NCBI GenBank assembly: GCA_022452145.1
Contig: JAKURY010000007.1
Location: forward strand, 31,189 to 95,188
Direction of reading: 5' to 3'
Source of the DNA: Acidimicrobiales bacterium
GTDB taxonomy: Bacteria > Actinomycetota > Acidimicrobiia > Acidimicrobiales > MedAcidi-G1
Length of the DNA: 64,000 nucleotides
The notes under the pieces were generated by a model, which ran no database searches, had not been told where the DNA came from, and saw only the letters and a list, made by a program, of their open reading frames with translations. The position numbers and the translations under genes were made by a program. Below are positions 53,894 through 62,729 of the stretch, one piece after another (within the stretch, counting starts at the first letter, position 1; every line of letters starts with the position of its first letter).

Positions 53894-54820
53894 ATGGCTG
53901 GCATGCTCCCCCACTACGACGCCGAGGCCATCCGGGCCGTCGTCGACATGCCGACGTGCATCGAGGCGCTCCGGGTGGGATCCCGGGAACCGGGTGACCT
54001 CCATCCCCGCACCCAGGTGTCCCTCGGCCCGGCCGACGACTTCCTGATGATGCCGGCGGTGTCGGCGGCCGGTATCGGCGTGAAGGTCGTCAGCGTCGTC
54101 TCCGGCAACCGTGACCGGGGCCTGCCGCTGATCCACGGCTTCTATCTCTACTGCGACCGGGAGACCGGTGTTCCGACCGCCACCCTGGACGGATCGGCAC
54201 TCACCACGCTGCGGACCCCGGCCGCCTCAGCGCTGGCCGCCGACCTGCTGGCACGACCCGATGCCACCACGCTGGGGATCTTCGGTACCGGCGTCCAGGC
54301 CCGGGGACACGTCGACGCCATGCTGGCGGTACGCCCTGACACCACCCGGATCCTCGTGACCGGACGCTCCGAGGGCTCCACCGAGGCGTTCGTCGCCGAC
54401 CTGGACGCCGGAGGTCGGGAGGCCATCTCAGCTTCTCCACAGGAGACCGCGGGCTGCGACATCGTGTGCGGCTGCACGTCATCAGCCACGCCGGTCGTGC
54501 CCACGGGCGCCGTACGGCCGGGCGCCCACGTCGGGCTGGTCGGCTCGTACTCGATGGCCCGTCGGGAGGTCGACGCCCACCTAGTGAACAGGGCCTCGGT
54601 GTTCGTGGACGACCGCCACGCCGCAGCCGAGGAGGCCGGCGACCTCATGGTTCCGGCCGAAGCCGGCGAATGGTCGTTCGACTCCGTGGTCGGCGACCTG
54701 GCCGAGCTCTGCCGCGGAACGGTCGGTCGGACGTCGGACGACGAGGTAACCCTGTTCAAGTCGGTCGGGCTGGCCGCCTGGGACCTGATCGTGGCCTCCG
54801 CGGTGGTCCGGGCCGGCTGA
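53894..54820 (+). CDS. Ornithine cyclodeaminase/mu-crystallin family protein
   Basis: A 308-residue NAD(P)-binding protein. TLGIFGTGVQARGHVDAML is the dinucleotide-binding loop; KVVSVVSGN and TLDGSALTTLRTPAASALAA are family blocks. Many members reduce cyclic imines such as pyrroline-2-carboxylate. It is co-transcribed with the proline racemase-family gene, so hydroxyproline or proline-like imine metabolism is likely. The ATG at 53894 follows that gene by 11 bases. Confidence 0.87.
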   Translation: MAGMLPHYDAEAIRAVVDMPTCIEALRVGSREPGDLHPRTQVSLGPADDFLMMPAVSAAGIGVKVVSVVSGNRDRGLPLIHGFYLYCDRETGVPTATLDGSALTTLRTPAASALAADLLARPDATTLGIFGTGVQARGHVDAMLAVRPDTTRILVTGRSEGSTEAFVADLDAGGREAISASPQETAGCDIVCGCTSSATPVVPTGAVRPGAHVGLVGSYSMARREVDAHLVNRASVFVDDRHAAAEEAGDLMVPAEAGEWSFDSVVGDLAELCRGTVGRTSDDEVTLFKSVGLAAWDLIVASAVVRAG

Positions 54821-54865
54821 CGGCCCGGCGGAGCCGGACCTCGCTGGCCGGCTCCCGAGTGGATC

Positions 54866-54871
54866 TAGGAT
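54866..54871 (+). promoter_or_regulatory. Candidate -10 box of paaK
   Basis: TAGGAT lies six bases before the paaK GTG, which would be the first transcribed base (leaderless). No good -35 is visible. Confidence 0.35.
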
Positions 54872-54877
54872 TCGTGG

Positions 54878-56197
54878 GTGCCCGGCGCCCCCTTCGACCC
54901 CGTCGACGTCACCGGACTCCCCGTCGACCAGAAGCGGAAGCTCCAGGGCGAGCGCCTGGCCGCCCTGGTGGCCCGCCTCACCACCAGCGGCAACCCCTTC
55001 TGGACGGAGCGCCTGGCCGACGTCGACCCGGCGGGCATCACCTCAGTGAACGACCTGGCGTCGCTGCCCTTAACCGTCAAGCAGGACCTGCGCGACCAGT
55101 ACCCGCTGGGCATGGTGACCACCCCCATGGCGGGCACCACCCGTCTCCACGCCAGCTCGGGCACGAGCGGCAAGCCGACCATCGTCGTCTACACCCCGAA
55201 CGACCTCTCCATCTGGGCCGAGGTCAACGCTCGGGCGCTGGCTCTGGCCGGCACCCGCCCCGACGACATCCTCCACAACGGCTACGGCTACGGCCTGTTC
55301 ACCGGCGGCCTTGGCCTCCACTACGGCGGAGAGCGGCTGGGCTGCACCGTCGTTCCGGTCTCCGGCGGCAACACCACCCTCCAACTCCAACTGCTGGAGG
55401 ACCTGGGTAGCCGGGTCATGTCGGCCACGCCGTCGTTCTCCCTCGTGCTGGCCGAAAGGGCCCACGCCCAGGGCATCCGCGACCGGCTGAAGGTCGAGAT
55501 CGGCATCCTGGGAGCCGAACCGTGGTCCGAGGGGATGCGCACCCGAATCCAGGACGCCTGGGGGGGCGGGTTCACTGCGCTGGACATCTACGGCCTCTCA
55601 GAGGTGATAGGTCCCGGTGTGGCCATGGAGGCACCGGACGACCTGGGGGCCCTGAACGTGTTCGACGATCACTTCCTGCCCGAGATCGTCGACCCGGGGA
55701 CCGGTGCGCCCGTGGCGGACGGCGAGTTCGGCGAGCTGGTGTTGACCACGCTCACCAAGGAGGCCATGCCTGTCCTGCGCTACCGAACCGGCGACATCAC
55801 CCGGATCCTCCCCGACGGCGGGGTCGACGGCCGACACTGGACCCGCATGGCACGCCTGACCGGTCGGGCCGATGACATGCTCATTATCCGGGGCATCAAC
55901 GTGTACCCCCGCGAGATCGAAGCTGTGCTCATGGACGACCCCGACGTGGGCGCCAACTACGCCATCGTCGTAGACCGGCGGGGCTCCATGGTCGAGCTGC
56001 GGATCCGGGCCGAGGCCACGGCCGACGCCGCGGACCGCCTGTCGGCCGCCGCTGACCGGATCGCCAGGGTCATGGCCGACCGGATCCGGATACGGGCCGA
56101 CCTGGAGCTGGTCCCCGAGGGCTCCATGCCCCGTACCGAGGTCGGCAAGGTCAAGCGGGTCTACGAACAGGTCGACGACACGGATCCACTGGCCTGA
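54878..56197 (+). CDS. paaK: Phenylacetate-CoA ligase
   Basis: A 439-residue AMP-forming ligase that activates phenylacetate, or a related acid, to its CoA thioester. The ATP loop is LHASSGTSGKPT, followed by YGLSEV and YRTGDIT blocks and the C-terminal IIRGINVYPREIE. It starts at GTG 54878, 57 bases after the imine-enzyme gene. Another aryl acid is possible, but the paa operon upstream supports phenylacetate. Confidence 0.92.
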   Translation: MPGAPFDPVDVTGLPVDQKRKLQGERLAALVARLTTSGNPFWTERLADVDPAGITSVNDLASLPLTVKQDLRDQYPLGMVTTPMAGTTRLHASSGTSGKPTIVVYTPNDLSIWAEVNARALALAGTRPDDILHNGYGYGLFTGGLGLHYGGERLGCTVVPVSGGNTTLQLQLLEDLGSRVMSATPSFSLVLAERAHAQGIRDRLKVEIGILGAEPWSEGMRTRIQDAWGGGFTALDIYGLSEVIGPGVAMEAPDDLGALNVFDDHFLPEIVDPGTGAPVADGEFGELVLTTLTKEAMPVLRYRTGDITRILPDGGVDGRHWTRMARLTGRADDMLIIRGINVYPREIEAVLMDDPDVGANYAIVVDRRGSMVELRIRAEATADAADRLSAAADRIARVMADRIRIRADLELVPEGSMPRTEVGKVKRVYEQVDDTDPLA

Positions 56198-56262
56198 GGG
56201 GACCCTCCCATCGCCAGAAGCCCCCGGACCGACCGGTCAACCATCAAACCGCGGGACGGCGA

Positions 56263-56295
56263 ACCGACGGAATGGCAGATAGGCGAACCGTCGGT
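56263..56295. repeat. Inverted repeat after paaK
   Basis: ACCGACGG (56263-56270) and CCGTCGGT (56288-56295) form a perfect 8-bp inverted repeat with a 17-base loop between paaK and the acyl-CoA dehydrogenase. No T-run follows; it may be a weak terminator or a binding site. Confidence 0.4.
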
Positions 56296-56317
56296 CTCCA
56301 AGGCAGAAAACAGTTTC

Positions 56318-56332
56318 CTGATGGTCCGTCAG
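56318..56332. promoter_or_regulatory. Palindromic operator candidate CTGAyGGwCCrTCAG
   Basis: CTGATGGTCCGTCAG is a near-perfect 15-base palindrome 20 bases before the acyl-CoA dehydrogenase start codon. It looks like a TetR-type site for acyl-CoA metabolism, different from the TTAGCC palindrome. No regulator gene is adjacent. Confidence 0.55.
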
Positions 56333-56351
56333 ATTCTCTCTACCACTAGCG

Positions 56352-57605
56352 TTGTTCGACGTGCTCGACCGCCCGTGCATCCCGGCCGACGACGACGCCG
56401 ACTCGCCCGAACAGCTGTCCTTCAGGGCATCGGCACGCGCCTTCCTGGCAGCCCACGCCGAGCCGCGCGCCGAGGTCGACCCCTGGCAGGTGTCCGGCTT
56501 CCCCGACGATGACGAGGCGAGGGCCTACTTCGAGCACGGACGGGCCTGGCAGCGCACCCTGGCCGCCCATGGCTGGGCCGGCCTCACATGGCCCGTCGAG
56601 TACGGCGGGGGGGGCCACCCGGCGTGGGCCGAGCGCATCTTCGCCGAGGAGGCCACCACATACGGATCGGGTCCCGGTTTCGTAGGCGCCACCATCGCCA
56701 TGCTGGGCCCCACCCTGCTGGCCCACGCCACCCACGACCTCAAGGCCCGACACCTACCCTCGTTGATCAGCGGCGAAGTGGCCTGGTGCCAGTTGTTCAG
56801 CGAGCCGGGCGCCGGATCCGATCTGGCCAGCCTGGCCGCCCGTGCCGTCCTGGACGGCGACGAATGGGTGGTGGACGGCCAGAAGGTCTGGAACTCGTGT
56901 GCCCAGTTCGCTCAATGGGGCTTCCTGCTGGCCCGCACCGACGCTGACGCCCCAAAGCACCGCGGCATCACGTTCCTGCTGGTCGACATGTCATCGCCAG
57001 GCATCGAGGTCCGACCACTGGTCCAGGCCAACGGCTCGTCCCACTTCAACGAGGTCTTCCTGTCCGGCGTCCGCATCCCGGCCGACCAGGTGGTGGGTGA
57101 GGTCCACGGCGGCTGGAGTCCCGCCCGTACGGTGCTCTCGAACGAGGCGGCCTTCATAGGCCGGGGTGGCGGTGCGCTGGCCTCGGATCGCCTACGCGAC
57201 CTGGCGGCCATGCACGGTGGCCTCGACGACCCCCGGATCCGCCAGCGCTTGGCAGCGGTCATATGTCGGGAAAGGCTGCAGTCCCTCATGGGCCAGCGCA
57301 TCCAGGCGGCCGTCCGCAACGGACGCGAACCACCGTTCGATCCCGCACTCACCAAGGTGATGGCGGCCGGCACCAAGGTGATGACCGGGAACCTGGCCGC
57401 AGAACTCGCCGGGCCTGCCGCCCTGGTCGGCGACGACTCCGTGGGCAACTGGGTCCGGGCCGAGGTGATCAACCGGTTCAGCATCTCGATCGGCGGCGGC
57501 ACGACTGAGGTCCATAAGAACAACCTGGCCGAGCGGTCCCTGGGCCTGCCCCGGGAGCCGGGCAACGACCGGGACGGGGCATGGAAGGATGTCCCCCGCG
57601 CCTGA
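56352..57605 (+). CDS. Acyl-CoA dehydrogenase family protein
   Basis: A 417-residue dehydrogenase like that at 5337. WCQLFSEPGAGSDLASLA and the C-terminal GGGTTEVHKNNLAERSLGLP are standard; AWP-type substrate blocks GLTWPVEYGGGG are present. The TTG at 56352 is the first start; a GTG three codons later (56361) may be used with a TAGCGT -10. Its place before the two fused transporters suggests that it oxidises the CoA ester of the imported compound. Confidence 0.92.
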   Translation: MFDVLDRPCIPADDDADSPEQLSFRASARAFLAAHAEPRAEVDPWQVSGFPDDDEARAYFEHGRAWQRTLAAHGWAGLTWPVEYGGGGHPAWAERIFAEEATTYGSGPGFVGATIAMLGPTLLAHATHDLKARHLPSLISGEVAWCQLFSEPGAGSDLASLAARAVLDGDEWVVDGQKVWNSCAQFAQWGFLLARTDADAPKHRGITFLLVDMSSPGIEVRPLVQANGSSHFNEVFLSGVRIPADQVVGEVHGGWSPARTVLSNEAAFIGRGGGALASDRLRDLAAMHGGLDDPRIRQRLAAVICRERLQSLMGQRIQAAVRNGREPPFDPALTKVMAAGTKVMTGNLAAELAGPAALVGDDSVGNWVRAEVINRFSISIGGGTTEVHKNNLAERSLGLPREPGNDRDGAWKDVPRA

Positions 57606-57631
57606 GCGGGGACAGGGGGTGACACCGTTCC

Positions 57632-59872
57632 ATGGATGACGACAGCCGCATACCCGAAGAGCCGGCCGCCGGGCAGGTGACGCCCGCCAGTGCTGCCTCC
57701 CTGGCCGGCACGGTGCTGGCCGAGGAGGCCGCCCGTCATGCCGACCAGCAGTCCAGCGAGATCCTCTTCCCCGATGACCTGCTCCCAGGGGTCAAAAGCG
57801 AGGGCATAAGCCTGAAGAAGGGGCTCGCCATGGGGGGCGGCGCTGCCACGTTCGTGGTCCTGGCGATCCTCAACTCCCTGGACGAGTTGCAGCACGCCGC
57901 AATCGCCGTGCTAGCCCCCGACATCAGGGACACGTTCGGGGTCAGCGACGGCACCATCACCTTCATCGCCAGTTCGTCGGGTGCATTCGTGGTCCTGGGC
58001 GCCATACCCATGGGCTGGGCCGCCGACCGGATGCGTCGGATACCCATCATCGGCTGGGCCAGCATCGTGTTCGCCGCCATGGTGACCCTGTCCGGCATGG
58101 CGGTGAACGCCTTCTCCTTCTTCTGGGCTCGCTTCGGCGTGGGCATTGCCAAGGCCAACACCATCCCAGTGCACTCATCGACCATCGCCGACACCTACCC
58201 GATTGGGATCCGCGGCCGCATCGGCGCCCTCGACAAGGGCATGGGCCGCCTCATCGCTGTCATCAGCCCCATCCTGGTGGGTGGGATCGCGGCGATCGCC
58301 AACGGGCCGGGCGAGGTGGACGGCTGGCGGTGGGCCTACTACCTGCTCGGCATCCCGGTGGCCATGGCCGCCATAGCCGCCTTCTTCCTGAAGGAACCAC
58401 AGCGGGGCCGGTGGGAGAAGGAGGACGTGCTGGGCGAGTCGTTCACCGAGGACGACCCGTTGCCGGTCTCGCTGGACGCCGCCTTCTCACGACTCATGCG
58501 GATCCGAACCGTGAAGTCGGTCGTCGTCGGGTTCAGCGCCCTGGGATTCGGCCTCTTCACCGCGCCGGTACTCGAGAACCTCTGGCTGGAGGACGAGTTC
58601 GGCCTGGAATCGTTCGAGCGGGGTGCCTGGGCCACCGCCGCCGGCATCTTCACGGTGCTGTCGCTGGTGTACGTGGGTCCGAAGTTCGACCGTCTCTGGC
58701 GGGAGAACCCGACCCGCACCCTGCACATGATCGGTGCGCTGATCGGCTTCTCAGCCGTGTTCAAGCCCATCCAGTGGGCAATGCCCACGGTGCCGCTGTT
58801 CATCGCCTTCTCGATCCCGACGCTTGTCATGCTCAGCACCGCATTCGCCATGGTCGGCCCTGTGATGCAGGCCATCGTCCCCTACCGACTGCGAGGCAGC
58901 GGTACCGCCCTGATCACCCTCTACATCTTCTTCATCGGTGGGACCGGGGGCGGTCTCATCTCGTTCATGTTCGCCGACGCATGGGGACCGCGCGTCACCA
59001 CCCTGGTCCTGACCATCCCATCAGCGGTGATCGGCGGGTGGATCATGTACCGGAGCGCCCGACACGTCCGCAAAGACCTGTCTCTCAACGTCCAGGAGCT
59101 CTTCGACGAACAGGACGAGCAACGACGGACCGCCGGTGACGGCGAGGTCCCGGCCCTGCAGCTCAACAACATCGACTTCTCGTACGGGCCGGTCCAGGTG
59201 CTGTTCGACGTGGCGTTCGAGGTGAGGAAGGGCGAGACGCTGGCCCTGCTCGGCACCAACGGTGCCGGCAAGTCCACCATCTTGAGGGTGATCAGCGGGC
59301 TCGGGATCCCACAGCGGGGGGTGGTACGCCTCGGTGGCCGAACCGTCACCTACACCTCGCCACAACTGCGGTCCCGTCTCGGCATACAGCAGCTCCCGGG
59401 CGGCAAGGGCGTGTTCCCGGACATGACGGTCCACCAGAACCTGGTGATGGGGGCCTACATCCACCGCAGCGACGGCGATGACGTCGCGCGGCGCATCACC
59501 TCGGTGCTCGAATTGTTCCCCGACCTGGAACGCCGTCAGGACCAGCGGGCCGGCTCGATGTCCGGAGGCCAGCAGCAGATGCTGGCCCTGGCCCGTGTCC
59601 TGCTCCACGAACCCGAGGTCTTGCTGATCGACGAGCTCTCGCTGGGCTTGGCCCCGACGGTCGTCCACGACCTCCTGGAGCTGGTAGAGCGGCTCCAGGA
59701 ACGGGGCCAGACGATCATCCTGGTCGAACAGTCGCTGAACGTGGCCCTGTCGATCGCTGACCGGGCGATCTTCCTCGAGAAGGGCCAGGTCAGGTTCGAG
59801 GGCTCGGCGCAGGAACTGCTCGAGCGCGACGACATGGCGCGGGCCGTGTTCCTGGGACGGGACGGCGGCTGA
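57632..59872 (+). CDS. MFS transporter fused to a LivF-type ABC ATPase
   Basis: A 746-residue fusion. Residues about 65-485 are a 12-helix MFS carrier with a motif A-like GWAADRMRR. From about 510 it is a branched-chain amino acid-type (LivF) ATPase: Walker A GTNGAGKST at 541-549, signature MSGGQQQML near 645, Walker B LLIDE near 670 and switch His region ILVEQSLN. No stop, frameshift or repeat lies between the parts. LivF normally pairs with LivG, which is encoded in the next gene. An MFS carrier joined to an ABC ATPase is rare; its role is unknown. Confidence 0.9.
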   Translation: MDDDSRIPEEPAAGQVTPASAASLAGTVLAEEAARHADQQSSEILFPDDLLPGVKSEGISLKKGLAMGGGAATFVVLAILNSLDELQHAAIAVLAPDIRDTFGVSDGTITFIASSSGAFVVLGAIPMGWAADRMRRIPIIGWASIVFAAMVTLSGMAVNAFSFFWARFGVGIAKANTIPVHSSTIADTYPIGIRGRIGALDKGMGRLIAVISPILVGGIAAIANGPGEVDGWRWAYYLLGIPVAMAAIAAFFLKEPQRGRWEKEDVLGESFTEDDPLPVSLDAAFSRLMRIRTVKSVVVGFSALGFGLFTAPVLENLWLEDEFGLESFERGAWATAAGIFTVLSLVYVGPKFDRLWRENPTRTLHMIGALIGFSAVFKPIQWAMPTVPLFIAFSIPTLVMLSTAFAMVGPVMQAIVPYRLRGSGTALITLYIFFIGGTGGGLISFMFADAWGPRVTTLVLTIPSAVIGGWIMYRSARHVRKDLSLNVQELFDEQDEQRRTAGDGEVPALQLNNIDFSYGPVQVLFDVAFEVRKGETLALLGTNGAGKSTILRVISGLGIPQRGVVRLGGRTVTYTSPQLRSRLGIQQLPGGKGVFPDMTVHQNLVMGAYIHRSDGDDVARRITSVLELFPDLERRQDQRAGSMSGGQQQMLALARVLLHEPEVLLIDELSLGLAPTVVHDLLELVERLQERGQTIILVEQSLNVALSIADRAIFLEKGQVRFEGSAQELLERDDMARAVFLGRDGG

Positions 59873-59873
59873 C

Positions 59874-62717
59874 GTGGGCGGGGCCGTACTGGCCGTCTGG
59901 ACCACCCGGCAACTGTGGTTCGACGGCATCGTGAACGGCATGGTCCTGGGCCTCCTCGCCCTCGGCGTCGTCCTCGTCTACCGGTCCACCCGGGTCATCA
60001 ACCTGGCCGTCGGCAACATGGGTCTCCCGGCCACCGGCCTCATGGCCCTCCTGGTCTTCAACTACGGGTTCCCCTACTGGCTGGCGCTGCCCATCGTCCT
60101 CACCGTGGGAATCGGGGTAGGGGCCATCGTCGAACGGGCGGTTATCCGACGCCTATTCGACGCCCCCCGGGTCATCGTGCTGGTGGCCACCATCGGGATC
60201 GCCCAGCTCATGCAAGCCATCCTGGCGTCCTATCCCGACCTGGAGAGGAACCGCCACCAGCGCTTTCCGGCACCGCTGACGTTCATCTGGGAGGACGTCT
60301 TCGGCCTCAGGATCACCGGTCCGAAGCTCACCATCCTCGTGCTGGTCCCGCTGCTGGCCGCCAGCCTGGCCTGGTTCCTGAACCGCACCGTGTTCGGCCA
60401 GACGGTCCAGGCCTCGGCCTCCAACGCCGACTTGGCCCGCATTTCGGGCATCGACCCGAAGATGGTCCAGCTCTTCGTCTGGACGGTTGCCGGACTCCTG
60501 GCGACCATCTCGCTCCTGCTGATCTCGGCGAACCGGGGAAGCATCGGGGGCCTTTCGAACCTCGGCCCCAATACCATGGCCCGCGCCCTGGCTGCCGCGG
60601 TGATAGCCGGCATGGTCTCGTTCCCGAGGGCTCTGGCCGCCGGGGTGGCCATCGGGGTGGTTCAGGCCCACGTGCAGTTTGTGTTCTTTAACCAGGGCGG
60701 CCTCATCGACTTCCTGTTGTTCGTGGTGGTGGCCGTAGCCGTGGCCTTCCACAGTCGCAGCTTGGCCGAGGACGAGGGCTCCTTCTCGTTCTCGGCCCGA
60801 CGTCGACCTGTCCCTGAGCGCCTCAGGGAGATCAGGTGGGTACGCGCGATGCCGGCCACGGCCCTCGGCCTCCTTCTGGCCATCGCACTGGTCCTGCCCT
60901 ACGTGGTGACCAGGCCGTCCAGGCACCTGCTGTACGCCAGCATCCTGGCCTTCGCCGTCTGCGCCCTCTCCATGACCATCGTGACCGGCTGGGGGGGCCA
61001 GCTCTCCCTCAGCCAGATGGCATTCGCCGGCATCGGCGCCCTGTTCGCCGCCGGGTTCAACCGGGGACTCGAGTTCGGCGTGGGTCTGGGCGACAGGTGG
61101 GAGTTCTTCTCGGTCACCCTCCCCCGAGTGCCGTACCTGGTCTCCATGCTGCTGGCGGCCGTGGTGGCCGCCGTGGCCGCCGCGCTCATCGGACTCGGCG
61201 CGCTCCGGGTGAAGGGGCTGCTGCTGGCGATCACGACGTTCGCCTTCGCGATGGCCGCCCAGCAGTACCTGTACCGGCGTCCGGTGTTCAACGGTGGCTA
61301 CAAGCAGAGCGTCCCGTTCCGTCGTGGCAGCCTGGGACCGCTGGACCTGACCAGCCAGCGGGCCTACTACTACCTGTGCCTCGGCATCCTGGTGGTCCTC
61401 CTGTTCGTGGTGGCCCGACTCCGCAACAGCGGCATAGGCCGCACGATCATCGGGGTCAGGGAGAATGAGAATACGGCTGCCGCCTACACCGTCAGCCCCA
61501 CCCGGACGAAGCTCATCGCCTTCTCCCTCGCCGGGGGGATGGCGGGCCTGGGTGGCGCCCTCCTCGGTGGCCTCGTCCAGAACATCCCCTACACGGAACG
61601 CCTGTTCCAGATCACCGACTCGCTGCGGCTGGTTTCCATGGTGATCATCGGGGGGCTCGGAACGTTGATGGGGCCGGTCGTCGGCGCCCTCTGGGTGGTC
61701 GGCCTCCCCGCCTTCTGGCCCGACAACGAGCTGGTACCCCTGTTCACCTCGAGCATCGGCCTCCTCATCCTGCTGCTGTACTTCCCGGGCGGGCTCATCC
61801 AGATCACGTACTCGACCAGGGACGCCATCCTCCGGTGGGCCGAGTCCCGGCTCCCGGACGCCCCCGCCAAGAAGTCCACCACCCCACCCGCCGTCGTCAT
61901 CAGTGGTGGACGCGCACGCCCCGTATTCGAGGGCCCCGCACTGGCCGTGAGGGACGCCTCCGTCACCTTCGGGGGGCTCCGTGCCGTCGACCGGGTGTCG
62001 ATCGTCGCCCATCCCGGCGAGGTGGTCGGCCTGATCGGCACCAACGGCGCCGGCAAGTCGACGCTCATGAACGCAATCGGCGGCTTCGTCCCGTCCGAGG
62101 GCACCGTGGAGATCCTCGGCAGCGACGTCTCGTCACGCTCGGCATCCAACCGGGCCCGGACAGGACTGGGCCGCACGTTCCAGGCCGCCCGGCTGTTTCC
62201 GGAATTGACTGTTCGCGAGACCGTGCAGGTGGCTCTGGAGGCCCGGGGTCGTACCAGCCTGCTGTCGACCACCCTGTTCCTACCGTCGTCAACGCGTACG
62301 GAGCGGACCATGGCAACCGGTGCGTCGGAGATGATCGACTTCCTGGGCCTGGGTCGCTACGCGGACATCTTCGTAGCCGAGCTGTCCACAGGGACCCGAC
62401 GGATCGTGGAACTTGCCGGCCTGCTGGCCCTCGACGCCCAGGTCCTGTGCCTCGACGAGCCGACGGCCGGGTTGGCCCAACGCGAGACCGAGGCCTTCGG
62501 GCCGCTCTTGAAGCAGATCCAGCAGGAGTTGCACGCCACGATGATCGTCATCGAGCACGACATGCCGATGATCATGGCCCTGTCGGACCGGGTGTACTGC
62601 CTGGAGGCCGGGCAGGTCATCGCAGAGGGCACACCCACCGAGGTCCGCAACGACCCCCGGGTGGTGGCCAGCTACCTGGGGACCGACGAACGGGCCATCT
62701 CCCGCAGCGACACCTAA
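59874..62717 (+). CDS. Fused LivH-LivM-LivG branched-chain amino acid-type ABC transporter
   Basis: A 947-residue chain with three parts. Residues about 1-300 are a LivH-type permease (ALGVVLVYRSTRVINLAVGN). About 320-650 are a LivM-type permease (VTGWGGQLSLSQMAFAGIGA, GRTIIGVRENENTAAAYTVS). From about 690 comes a LivG-type ATPase with Walker A GTNGAGKST at 722-730, a variant signature LSTGTRRIVELAG near 836 and Walker B VLCLDEPTAGL. Its GTG at 59874 lies one base after the MFS-LivF stop. No substrate-binding protein gene is in the window. The two proteins together would form a complete ABC importer. Confidence 0.93.
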   Translation: MGGAVLAVWTTRQLWFDGIVNGMVLGLLALGVVLVYRSTRVINLAVGNMGLPATGLMALLVFNYGFPYWLALPIVLTVGIGVGAIVERAVIRRLFDAPRVIVLVATIGIAQLMQAILASYPDLERNRHQRFPAPLTFIWEDVFGLRITGPKLTILVLVPLLAASLAWFLNRTVFGQTVQASASNADLARISGIDPKMVQLFVWTVAGLLATISLLLISANRGSIGGLSNLGPNTMARALAAAVIAGMVSFPRALAAGVAIGVVQAHVQFVFFNQGGLIDFLLFVVVAVAVAFHSRSLAEDEGSFSFSARRRPVPERLREIRWVRAMPATALGLLLAIALVLPYVVTRPSRHLLYASILAFAVCALSMTIVTGWGGQLSLSQMAFAGIGALFAAGFNRGLEFGVGLGDRWEFFSVTLPRVPYLVSMLLAAVVAAVAAALIGLGALRVKGLLLAITTFAFAMAAQQYLYRRPVFNGGYKQSVPFRRGSLGPLDLTSQRAYYYLCLGILVVLLFVVARLRNSGIGRTIIGVRENENTAAAYTVSPTRTKLIAFSLAGGMAGLGGALLGGLVQNIPYTERLFQITDSLRLVSMVIIGGLGTLMGPVVGALWVVGLPAFWPDNELVPLFTSSIGLLILLLYFPGGLIQITYSTRDAILRWAESRLPDAPAKKSTTPPAVVISGGRARPVFEGPALAVRDASVTFGGLRAVDRVSIVAHPGEVVGLIGTNGAGKSTLMNAIGGFVPSEGTVEILGSDVSSRSASNRARTGLGRTFQAARLFPELTVRETVQVALEARGRTSLLSTTLFLPSSTRTERTMATGASEMIDFLGLGRYADIFVAELSTGTRRIVELAGLLALDAQVLCLDEPTAGLAQRETEAFGPLLKQIQQELHATMIVIEHDMPMIMALSDRVYCLEAGQVIAEGTPTEVRNDPRVVASYLGTDERAISRSDT

Positions 62718-62729
62718 GGGACCGGGCGG

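Noticed and set aside
56263..56295. Inverted repeat as an intrinsic terminator of paaK
   Set aside because: 17-base loop and no T-run; kept only as a repeat.
60153..62012. 619-codon minus-strand open frame opposite the fused transporter
   Set aside because: Gly/His/Asp-rich shadow of a membrane protein gene, without a ribosome-binding site.
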